A stretch of 64,000 nt of DNA from Chryseobacterium gleum (GTDB lineage: Bacteria; Bacteroidota; Bacteroidia; Flavobacteriales; Weeksellaceae). The DNA is taken from assembly GCF_900636535.1 (NCBI RefSeq), contig NZ_LR134289.1, forward strand, positions 1,364,001 to 1,428,000. The letters are read 5' to 3'. Of this stretch, positions 56,800-64,000 are shown piece after piece. The notes under the pieces were generated by a model that was not told the DNA's origin, searched no databases, and worked only from the letters and a program-made list of their open reading frames with translations. Position 1 is the first letter of the stretch. The number at the start of each line of letters is the position of its first letter. The position numbers were made by a program, and so were the translations under genes.

Positions 56800-57936
56800 T
56801 TATAACTGATAAAACTCTGGACTGAATGCTTCCTCCAAATTCTTTGGTTCTTTACGTTTTTTCTGATTTAGCTCGTGTCTTGAGGTTGAAGATGTTACAT
56901 ACGCTGACTGCCGTGAACGCTGTAAATTCCCGATCGGTGAATTCTCTTCGATGGTTCTGAACGGTGTAAACGACAGATTTTCCATAATTTCAAAATTACC
57001 ATCCTCAGGAACCGTTTGTTTTGGTATTGTGATTTTTGCCACCGTACGGAATGGTGATAATTCCTGTGACCATTCTTTTGTAAGGTCATTCACAGGCATT
57101 TCTTTCAGGTCTTTGCAAAGTTGTATTTGCAACTCAAACGTAAGGTCTTTTTGAGCTATTTCTTTGATAATTCCTTTTCTGTACGGCCATTCTGCGCTGT
57201 CTAGATCAATATTTTTTTCAGTGATGGCGTTCTTGGTCTGCTCAGTTGGGATCACTCTTACTTTGGCGATATAATCACCGTGGCGAACTGCTCCCATACT
57301 GTAAAATTCATAAAGAAAACTGTTGATGGAAGGGATTTTTTCAAAAGTTTTAAGAGCGCCCAATTCCTTCAAAGCCTCAAAATTTGGAAATGCTTTTTTA
57401 TTTTCGGTGACCCAAAGTGTGGCAAATTCCAATTTTCCCAAGGCTCCCTTTTCAAAGAAATCATTTAGTTTTAAAAACAGCTTTGAAATGAAAACATAAT
57501 GTTCTGCCGAGTTACAGAAAAACACCGGATTATTAATCAGGTTAAAATCAACATTGGGAGAATCTTCCTCTCCGGGAGATAATTTTTTGCCATCTATCCC
57601 AAAAATCTTTAAAGCAAATCCTTGTGCGTTACCGCTAAGTTTATCTGGTAAAACTCTGGAAGAACCATTGGAAAAGCGAACTGCTGCCTGGTGTTTTCCG
57701 GGTTTCGCATAAATGCCCTGCGCCAGTTCTTCGGACAGATTATCCAAAATTTCAACCTCTGCTTTCAGCACTGCATAGCCATTGGCGTGCGCATCTCTTG
57801 TATGATGGGTCGCCCTGCTTAGTTTTGGCGTATTTTTGATGTATTCGCGGATATCGTTATTAATGGTGGTAATATACTCATCGAAATTTTCGGGAATTTC
57901 TTCCACTTCGTAACTATACTTGATGTAATCTTCCAT
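56800..57936 (-). CDS. Catalase-family haem protein
   Basis: 378 aa, shorter than catalases (~480). Distal side: 'ATHHTRDAHANGYAVLKAEV' and 'AAVRFSNGSSRVLPDKLSGN', then 'NNPVFFCNSAEHYVF', the positions of the catalase distal His and Asn. Proximal Tyr in 'RSRQSAYVTSSTSRHEL' (Arg-x3-Tyr). This corresponds to the reduced catalase-related group that includes fatty-acid hydroperoxide enzymes (allene oxide synthase-like), so activity may be peroxidatic on lipid peroxides instead of H2O2 dismutation. Ten bp after the DyP gene. Confidence 0.8.
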   Translation of the reverse strand: MEDYIKYSYEVEEIPENFDEYITTINNDIREYIKNTPKLSRATHHTRDAHANGYAVLKAEVEILDNLSEELAQGIYAKPGKHQAAVRFSNGSSRVLPDKLSGNAQGFALKIFGIDGKKLSPGEEDSPNVDFNLINNPVFFCNSAEHYVFISKLFLKLNDFFEKGALGKLEFATLWVTENKKAFPNFEALKELGALKTFEKIPSINSFLYEFYSMGAVRHGDYIAKVRVIPTEQTKNAITEKNIDLDSAEWPYRKGIIKEIAQKDLTFELQIQLCKDLKEMPVNDLTKEWSQELSPFRTVAKITIPKQTVPEDGNFEIMENLSFTPFRTIEENSPIGNLQRSRQSAYVTSSTSRHELNQKKRKEPKNLEEAFSPEFYQL

Positions 57937-57946
57937 AGTGCTTTTT

Positions 57947-59305
57947 TTATTTTAATTCGCTAATCCATTTTAAAGCAGAAATGCTTGGTATAAAACAATA
58001 TTCGCCGCCTTTCACAATGTTGTAGGTCTGCAAACCACGGTATCTTTTGATGAGGGGTTCTCCCGGTGCAGAAAACAGTGCGTCTTCGTCCTGGACACCG
58101 ATCATAGGATCTTTTTCTATTCCCAGATTTTGGGCGTTACCATCGTTTGCCCATTGTTTTTGCAGAAATTCCAGTGTTCCCATTGCATCGGCACTAATGC
58201 CAATAAAGTACTGTCCACGTTCCTTACCGTCATTTTTAGTTACCTCCGGCGGAACGATGTCGCCAAAAGTTACACTTTTTCTGATGATCCTGTGCAAACG
58301 TTCATCCTCCAAAACAAAAGATTTGGAATCTCTTGGGTTCATCCTGCGGATATGCGAACTGAACGGACACTTTTTACCGTACTCATCATTCTTGAAAGAA
58401 AAATCATTGTTCTTTTGCATATCATCTCCTAGCGCTTTATCATCTTTTTCGGGAGCTAAAACCAAAGGTGCACCACTTCGCCAGCGACCTACCATTTTGG
58501 CAGCCAACAGTTCTCCCTCTTCCGGTGAAGAAGAATTTTCCTTAATGAATTGATTAAATTCTGCTACCTGACTTTGGTACTTTCTGAAAACCATAAAAGA
58601 ACCGTTCTTTCCTAAAACTTCAGGTTGTGGAAATGGCTTTACGATGCCTGCTTCTCCAGGATAGCCCATTATAAATTCGCCTGCTTTAATCGGACGGTCA
58701 AATCCGGGCGGCAAATCTATCCCACTGCCTTCAATCTCCGGATTGCTGATGCCATCCCTGAATCCGAATACATTTTTAACCTCTTCAGATACGGCGAAAT
58801 CGTGGCTCATTATTACTTCTACGCCGCTGTTATTCGTCAATTTAGAACGAAATTCCTCCAGCTGGCTTTTCCACGCCTCTTCATTGTTGGCGATAATTGC
58901 CGCTGCGATGTGAATATGTGATCTTTTAAAAACCTTTTCCCAGTTTTTAGGGTCATTAACTCCAATGTCATACAGAAACCGGGAACGTTCTGCCATTCCC
59001 TCCTTGAAGGATTCGGGAAAAGTATCGAGTGACTCTTGAGGGACACCGATTTTTTCCAGACCTTTATAAGTGAATGTTAAAGTAACCGATGCGCCTTCAT
59101 TCTTATGCCAGTCTTCCGCAGAACTCACAATCGGCAAAAGTTTTTGGAGCATTTGTCTGGCTGCCACAGCATCTTTGATTTCAATAATAGCCACTGTTCC
59201 GAAATATGGTATAGGTCGGCTTCTGAGAATTAAGGCCTGTATTTCGTTCAGCTCAATTTCTACTTTATTGGGATTAAAAATCCGCTTTAAAAATTCCAAT
59301 GCCAT
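57947..59305 (-). CDS. DyP-type haem peroxidase
   Basis: 452 aa. Family signature 'FGFRDGISNPEIEG' (GxxDG) with the catalytic Asp; later 'SSHIRRMNPRDSKSF' with the proximal His, 'RHIIRKSVTFGD'-like segment and 'GQYFIGISADAMGTLEFLQK', then a 'FSAPGEPLIKRYRGLQTYN' end. No Tat signal peptide, so cytoplasmic. Oxidises organic substrates with H2O2. Three bp after the 183-aa gene and 10 bp before the catalase-family gene: tight operon. Confidence 0.9.
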   Translation of the reverse strand: MALEFLKRIFNPNKVEIELNEIQALILRSRPIPYFGTVAIIEIKDAVAARQMLQKLLPIVSSAEDWHKNEGASVTLTFTYKGLEKIGVPQESLDTFPESFKEGMAERSRFLYDIGVNDPKNWEKVFKRSHIHIAAAIIANNEEAWKSQLEEFRSKLTNNSGVEVIMSHDFAVSEEVKNVFGFRDGISNPEIEGSGIDLPPGFDRPIKAGEFIMGYPGEAGIVKPFPQPEVLGKNGSFMVFRKYQSQVAEFNQFIKENSSSPEEGELLAAKMVGRWRSGAPLVLAPEKDDKALGDDMQKNNDFSFKNDEYGKKCPFSSHIRRMNPRDSKSFVLEDERLHRIIRKSVTFGDIVPPEVTKNDGKERGQYFIGISADAMGTLEFLQKQWANDGNAQNLGIEKDPMIGVQDEDALFSAPGEPLIKRYRGLQTYNIVKGGEYCFIPSISALKWISELK

Positions 59306-59308
59306 AGG

Positions 59309-59860
59309 TTAGATTTTATTTGCTTCGTCAATTGCCTTATTCAGTCCTTTAATGATTTTATCATTTCTCCTTATATCATTCACCGTAAGATGCGGAACAC
59401 CTACATACCAACCTGTCGCGGTAATCTGATGGTCTAGAATAAACTGTTTTACGCTCGGGTTTTTTATGCCTGGCCAGCCTTCTACATTCCCAAAAATGAT
59501 GTCCATCAGCTGCGGAATTTTTGTGGCGAAATCATCAATATAAGCATCCCAGTCGCCATCGTAAGCCGTGCAGAAAAGAATCTTGGTATCGTTATCAAAC
59601 AAAACTATACGAAGGTCATGCAGGGTTCCTACTTTGGTTGCGCCTTTCAGATCCCCACCTGCAATTTCCATTATGGTTCTGAGATTTTCTGCACCTCCGG
59701 GTTTTAGGTCTGCCATCGCAGTTAACTCAGATACACGGCCGGATCTTAACCCTTTTCTTCCGGCAGATGTAGTGGAATGGTCATAACCATCATCAATACC
59801 TTCACTGAAATTCGCCTTTGCTAGCTCGGCAGCCAATTTTACTTTGTCTATGAAACTCAT
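59309..59860 (-). CDS. Peroxidase-operon protein of unknown function (183 aa)
   Basis: First gene of the operon. After an N-terminal helix, 'HDLRIVLFDNDTKILFCTAY', 'DGDWDAYIDDFATKIPQLMD' and 'VEGWPGIKNPSVKQFILDHQ' followed by 'YVGVPHLTVNDIRRNDKII' resemble a ferredoxin-like fold domain seen from memory in proteins encoded with DyP or catalase genes. No haem ligand motif is obvious. Its place ahead of DyP with 3-bp spacing strongly ties it to that enzyme; role unknown. Confidence 0.6.
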   Translation of the reverse strand: MSFIDKVKLAAELAKANFSEGIDDGYDHSTTSAGRKGLRSGRVSELTAMADLKPGGAENLRTIMEIAGGDLKGATKVGTLHDLRIVLFDNDTKILFCTAYDGDWDAYIDDFATKIPQLMDIIFGNVEGWPGIKNPSVKQFILDHQITATGWYVGVPHLTVNDIRRNDKIIKGLNKAIDEANKI

Positions 59861-60154
59861 AATTAAGATTTTTGATTAATACTAATTCACATTATTTTTC
59901 AAGATGAAACAATAATCTTAAAGAGTTTATTACAAATTTAAAGCCATAGCAATCTATCGTAATGTACCGAAATTCGTATTTTATATACTGAAACTCCCTA
60001 ATCCGACCTATTTGCTTTAAAAGCTTCAATTGATAAAAGGAAATATCTTATCTTTAATCTTGTTGTAATTTTGAGAGAATAAAACCTATTTAACTATAAA
60101 AAATCAATCTTTATAATTGAGATTTCTCAATATTTACTCAATAGAACATTCAAA
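59861..60154. other. Intergenic region before the DyP operon
   Basis: AT-rich, no gene. On the minus strand TAAATTTG at 59933-59940 fits the -7 box, 73 bp before the 183-aa gene; no good -33 TTG at the right distance was found, so the promoter is tentative. Confidence 0.35.
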
Positions 60155-60181
60155 ACAAAAACCTTCCTCAAAACAGGAAGA
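60155..60181 (-). terminator. Intrinsic terminator after aceA
   Basis: On the minus strand CTTCCT-GTTTTG-AGGAAG followed by 'GTTTTTGTTTTG', ~90 bp after the aceA stop. Confidence 0.75.
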
Positions 60182-60267
60182 TTGCAACAATTAAATTTAA
60201 TTATAATGGATTTTTTGTAAGAATAGTTAAACGCAAAAATACAATGAAATTTGCCAATATTAAATTT

Positions 60268-61548
60268 TTAATGAAACTGTGCTGTTTCTGTCGAATCTCT
60301 CATCGCCACTGTTGCTGCCGAACCATTGGTTACAATATTTTGAATTTCATCAAAATATCCTGTCCCAACAAAAGACTGATGTTTTACCGCTCTGAAACCC
60401 TGCTTCTGCAAAGCAAATTCGCGTTCCTGCAATTCAGAATAACCTGCCATTCCTTTTTCTTTATATGCCAAAGCTAATTCAAACATCGCAGTATTCAAAG
60501 CATGAAAACCAGCCAATGTAATAAACTGGAATTTGTAACCCATTTTTCCCAATTCTTCTCGGAAATTCAGCATTTCATCGACACTTAATTTTGCAGCCCA
60601 ATTAAAAGAAGGTGAACAGTTATAAGCCAACATTTTATCTGGAAATTTTGTACGAATTCCTTCTGCAAATTTTCTTGCCATCTTCAGATCCGGATTTGAC
60701 GTTTCCATCCAGATCAAATCGGCATAAGGAGCATAAGATAAACCTCTGTCAATTCCCTGCTCTACACCATTTTTCACAACATAGAAACCTTCGGAAGTTC
60801 TTTTCCCTGTCACAAACTTTTTATCCCTGTCATCAATATCTGAAGTCAACAAATCTGCCGCATCTGCATCTGTTCTAGCAATAATTACAGTCGGTACTCC
60901 CAAAACATCTGCTGCTAAACGAGCCGATATTAGCTTATTAACCGCTTCTTGAGTCGGAACCAAAACTTTTCCACCCAAATGCCCACATTTTTTCGCAGAA
61001 GATAACTGATCTTCAAAATGTACTGCTGCCGCTCCCGCCTCAATCATTTGCTTCATTAATTCATAAGCATTTAAATTTCCGCCAAAACCTGCTTCTGCAT
61101 CGGCGATTATTGGAACTAAATATTCTTTTTCTCCACCTCCGTTTACGGATTGAATTTGATCTGCCCTTAATAATGCATTATTAATTTTCTTCACAACAGA
61201 AGGTACTGAATTCGCTGGGTACAAAGATTGATCGGGATACATTTCACCAGACAAATTAGCATCTGCTGCAACTTGCCAACCTGAAAGATAAATTGCTTCC
61301 AGTCCCGCATCAACTTCCTGAACCGCTTGATTTCCAGTTAAAGCTCCTAATCCGGCAACAAAATCCTGAGAATTGAGTTTTGTCCAGAATTTCTTTGACA
61401 TTTCGGTAGCAATCGTATAATCTAATTGGTAAGAACCTCGAAGTTTCAGTACATCTTCGGCTGTGTAAGGTCTTTTCACGCTATTCCAACGTGGATTATC
61501 CAGCCAGTCTTTTTCTAATTCCTGAATTTTTTCCTGTTTTGTTTTCAT
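60268..61548 (-). CDS. aceA: Isocitrate lyase
   Basis: 426 aa. Catalytic KKCGH (186-190, Cys 188) within '[19 protein letters not shown]'; '[20 protein letters not shown]' metal site; '[13 protein letters not shown]' and the closing '[13 protein letters not shown]'. Splits isocitrate to glyoxylate and succinate, first step of the glyoxylate shunt. Follows aceB by 124 bp on the same strand. The shunt allows growth on acetyl-CoA from fatty acids, fitting the neighbouring lipid genes. Confidence 0.97.
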   Translation of the reverse strand: MKTKQEKIQELEKDWLDNPRWNSVKRPYTAEDVLKLRGSYQLDYTIATEMSKKFWTKLNSQDFVAGLGALTGNQAVQEVDAGLEAIYLSGWQVAADANLSGEMYPDQSLYPANSVPSVVKKINNALLRADQIQSVNGGGEKEYLVPIIADAEAGFGGNLNAYELMKQMIEAGAAAVHFEDQLSSAKKCGHLGGKVLVPTQEAVNKLISARLAADVLGVPTVIIARTDADAADLLTSDIDDRDKKFVTGKRTSEGFYVVKNGVEQGIDRGLSYAPYADLIWMETSNPDLKMARKFAEGIRTKFPDKMLAYNCSPSFNWAAKLSVDEMLNFREELGKMGYKFQFITLAGFHALNTAMFELALAYKEKGMAGYSELQEREFALQKQGFRAVKHQSFVGTGYFDEIQNIVTNGSAATVAMRDSTETAQFH

Positions 61549-61672
61549 AATATTTAGAGTTTAAAATTTTCTTCAAGTTGCGAGATCTGAGATTTCAAGT
61601 GAAACTATTCGAATTGAAATGTGGAAAAATTTTGTGCGAGAACTTTTCTTATTAAAAATTTCTAATTCTATT

Positions 61673-63247
61673 TTAAATAAACGGATACGCTTTCAATGTT
61701 AAAAATTCAACAAAGTTTTCACAGAAAATCAATTCGTTAAAAAGTTCTTTTGCCAGAGTAAATTTTCCGTTTTTGAAACGTTCTTCACCGACATATTTTT
61801 CAATTCTTTCCAGTTCCTCAAATTCCCATTGAAGAATCATTTCCCTGGTCAGTTTTCTTTCATCATTTAGAAATGCTTCATTTTTCAGCCATTGCCAAAC
61901 TTGAGTCCTTGAAATTTCAGCAGTTGCCGCATCTTCCATCAGATTATAAATCGCAGCTGCACCTACTCCCATTAACCAAGATTCGATATACAGAATTCCG
62001 ACGTTGATATTTTTTCGGACACCCTGTTCGGTAATTTCTCCTTTTGGAATTTCCAGTAAATCATTTTCTGTAATTTGATAATCAAACTTTTTATCGATTT
62101 GATTTTTCTCAGGCATAAACTGGTCGAAAATATCTTTCGCCACAGAAACCAAATCGGGATGTGCAACCCAAGTTCCATCGTGACCATTTTTCACTTCACG
62201 CTCTTTATCATTTCTGACCTTTCCAAAAGCCTGACTGTTGGCTTCATAATCATTTTTAATAGGAATCTGCGCCGCCATTCCACCAATCGCGTGAACATTT
62301 CTTTTATGACAAACTTCAATCACTCTTTTTGAGTATGCATTCATAAAAGGTGAAGTCATTGTTACCTGATCACGATCAGGGAGAATAAATTCTGGAAGAT
62401 TTCTGAATTTTTTAATGAATGAAAAAATATAATCCCATCGACCACAATTCAAACCGGAACTATGTTCTTTTAATTCGAATAAAATTTCATCGATTTGAAA
62501 AGATGCAGTAATAGTTTCAATTAAAACTGTTGCTTTAATTGTTCCCTGAGGAATTCCGAGATAGTTTTGAGCAAAAACAAAGACGTCATTCCACCAGCGT
62601 GCTTCTTTGTAATGTTCTAATTTGGGGAGATAAAAATAAGTTGCACTTCCGTTTTCTATCAATTGTTTTATGTTTCTGAAAAAATAAATTCCAAAATCTA
62701 TTAATGAAGCAGAAGTTTGTTCATCATTGATTTCAATATGTTTTTCATTCAAATGCAAACCTCTTGGACGAACTAGCAGAACAGCCATTTCTTCATTTAA
62801 TTGGTATGATTTTCCCTGCTCATTTGTAAAATCAATTCTTCTATTGATTGCATCCGAAAGATTGATTTGACCTTCCATACAGTTTTTCCAGGTTGGAGAA
62901 TTGCTGTCTTCAAAATCCGCCATAAAAGTTGAAGCACCACAATTCAAAGCATTAATAATCATTTTTCGATCAACTGGCCCAGTAATTTCCACTCTTCGAT
63001 CCAGCAAATCTTCAGGAAGTGGATTGCAAACCCAATTTCCTGTTCTGATTTCTTCGGTTTCTGGAAGAAATTTTGGAAGAATTCCTTTATCGAAATCTTT
63101 CTGTGTAATTTCTCTTTCATCTAAAAGCTCTAATCTTTTAGCATTAAAGTTCTGATGAAGCTCAACCAAAAAATCAACTAAATCATTAGTAAAAATTTCT
63201 TCAAACTGTTGCTGAGCTTTAATTCTTAATTGAGTCTTTGTTTCCAT
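61673..63247 (-). CDS. aceB: Malate synthase A
   Basis: 524 aa from ATG 63247 (a TTG two codons upstream also open). Family blocks: 'FMADFEDSNSPTWKNCMEGQ', 'LLVRPRGLHLNEKHIEI', 'ATVLIETITASFQIDEILFE', 'SSGLNCGRWDYIFSFIKKF', 'GMAAQIPIKNDYEAN' and 'DGTWVAHPDLVSVAKDIF'. Condenses glyoxylate with acetyl-CoA to malate. Divergent from an XRE regulator across a 120-bp region with a strong palindrome. Confidence 0.97.
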   Translation of the reverse strand: METKTQLRIKAQQQFEEIFTNDLVDFLVELHQNFNAKRLELLDEREITQKDFDKGILPKFLPETEEIRTGNWVCNPLPEDLLDRRVEITGPVDRKMIINALNCGASTFMADFEDSNSPTWKNCMEGQINLSDAINRRIDFTNEQGKSYQLNEEMAVLLVRPRGLHLNEKHIEINDEQTSASLIDFGIYFFRNIKQLIENGSATYFYLPKLEHYKEARWWNDVFVFAQNYLGIPQGTIKATVLIETITASFQIDEILFELKEHSSGLNCGRWDYIFSFIKKFRNLPEFILPDRDQVTMTSPFMNAYSKRVIEVCHKRNVHAIGGMAAQIPIKNDYEANSQAFGKVRNDKEREVKNGHDGTWVAHPDLVSVAKDIFDQFMPEKNQIDKKFDYQITENDLLEIPKGEITEQGVRKNINVGILYIESWLMGVGAAAIYNLMEDAATAEISRTQVWQWLKNEAFLNDERKLTREMILQWEFEELERIEKYVGEERFKNGKFTLAKELFNELIFCENFVEFLTLKAYPFI

Positions 63248-63303
63248 AATCAATTGATTTTCTGATTCAACATTACAAACCTAAATAAAAATTTTCACAT
63301 GCA

Positions 63304-63315
63304 GCGAACGTTCGC
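63304..63315. promoter_or_regulatory. Palindromic operator between aceB and the XRE regulator
   Basis: GCGAACGTTCGC, a perfect 12-bp palindrome in very AT-rich surroundings, centred between the divergent genes; a further GCGAA half site lies at 63340-63344. Most likely the binding site of the XRE regulator, as for RamB-type control of glyoxylate genes. Confidence 0.7.
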
Positions 63316-63374
63316 CGAATTTATTTTAAAATTTATTATGCGAAAAAACCCTTCCAAATATTTATCTTTGACTT

Positions 63375-64000
63375 ATGAATTCTGAAAGTGACTATATCAA
63401 GACGGTTTTCGGGCTAAAACTGAAACAGCAAAGACAAAAGAAAAACTGGTCTTTGCAGGATCTCGCTACAAAGACCGGATTGTCTAAATCTTACCTCAAT
63501 GAAATTGAAAATGGCAAAAAATATCCGAAGCACGATAAAAATTATTCAGCTTTCAGAATCACTGAACTGCACTTTTGATGATTTAGTCTCGACAAAACTG
63601 GATAAAAGTTTAGCTCCATTTAATGAAATTTTACAATCGGATTTTTTCAAAGAAATCCCTTTGGAACTTTTCGGAATCAATAAAAATAATTTGATAAGTA
63701 TTATCAGCGATGCACCAAAAAAAGTAACTGCGTTCATTAATGCTTTGATCGAAATTTCTCAGAATTATAATTTAGGAAAAGAACGATTTTACTTCGCTGT
63801 TCTTCGTTCGTTTCAGGAATTGTATGACAATTATTTCCCTGAAATTGAAGATAAAGCATTACAGTTTGCGCAAGAAAATAAATTAGAGATTGATAAAAAT
63901 CTACAGTCGGATATTTTAGAAAATATCTTATCTGAAAAATTTAATTATAAAATTCAGTCAGAAAATTTTGAAGAATATGGAACTTTAGACAATCTCCGTT
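63375..64000 (+). pseudogene. XRE regulator of the glyoxylate genes (RamB-like), frame break, partial
   Basis: N-terminal HTH 'LKQQRQKKNWSLQDLATKTG' and 'LSKSYLNEIENGKKYPKHDK' in frame 1. At a run of five A's (63537-63541) the frame shifts by one and goes on 'IIQLSESLNCTFDDLVSTKL', 'IPLELFGINKNNLISIISDA' and 'FYFAVLRSFQELYDNYFPEI' to the window end. With four A's it is one continuous protein of the RamB/short-chain-acyl regulator type, which controls aceA/aceB in other bacteria. A -7-like TATCTTTG at 63363-63370 sits only 5 bp before the ATG, hinting at a leaderless mRNA. C-terminus outside the window. Confidence 0.8.

Overview
The window looks like the chromosome of a flavobacterium of the Chryseobacterium/Weeksellaceae type. 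Supporting signs are AT-rich DNA, weak Shine-Dalgarno signals, a promoter of the Bacteroidota TTG/TAnnTTTG type before marR, DUF3570/DUF4266/ApbE clusters, a CzcA-TolC fusion protein, LytS/LytTR signalling and tandem oleate hydratases. No rRNA, tRNA or CRISPR array was seen.

Layout. 0-9.7 kb: a defence-like island on the minus strand (end of a serine recombinase, a PD-(D/E)XK-like protein, a DUF4062-NACHT-helical repeat STAND protein broken by a one-base shift, a putative phage abortive infection membrane protein and a RES-domain protein). 9.7-15.6 kb: a scarred mobile region with IS1-family relics, a ~305 bp diverged direct repeat at both ends, an AraC relic, and an AraC regulator - Tet(X)-like flavin monooxygenase - TetA-like MFS cassette whose efflux gene is frameshifted. 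15.6-17.2 kb: a HipBA toxin-antitoxin pair. 17.7-36.2 kb: metal and redox homeostasis (VIT1/CCC1 transporter; thioredoxin-ApbE-DUF4266-DUF3570; P-type ATPase; heme-binding protein; CzcB and fused CzcA-TolC; two paralogous small proteins; LytS/LytTR two-component system; Nramp-like transporter).

36.3-42.5 kb: a frameshifted YhdH-type oxidoreductase divergent from HxlR, a complete IS1-family element, and a glycerol locus (glpD cut by the IS, glpK, glpF, an outer-membrane protein). 42.6-46.6 kb: a MarR-controlled export operon (TolC-like, HlyD-like, ABC-2 permease). 46.7-59.9 kb: the most coherent unusual region. It holds an AraC regulator, two oleate hydratases of different active-site types, a monoglyceride-lipase-like hydrolase, an MlaE/F/D-like lipid transporter and, facing them, an operon of a 183-aa peroxidase-associated protein, a DyP peroxidase, a catalase-family haem protein and a tandem-duplicated 3-hydroxyacyl-CoA dehydrogenase. 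60.2-64 kb: the glyoxylate shunt (aceB, aceA) with a divergent XRE regulator and a palindromic operator.

Together the right half reads as lipid import, hydration of unsaturated fatty acids, peroxide handling and growth on acetyl-CoA. At least eight single-base-type frame breaks, several at A/T runs, occur in otherwise well-preserved genes; they may be real pseudogenisation, slippage, or sequencing error, and each is marked.
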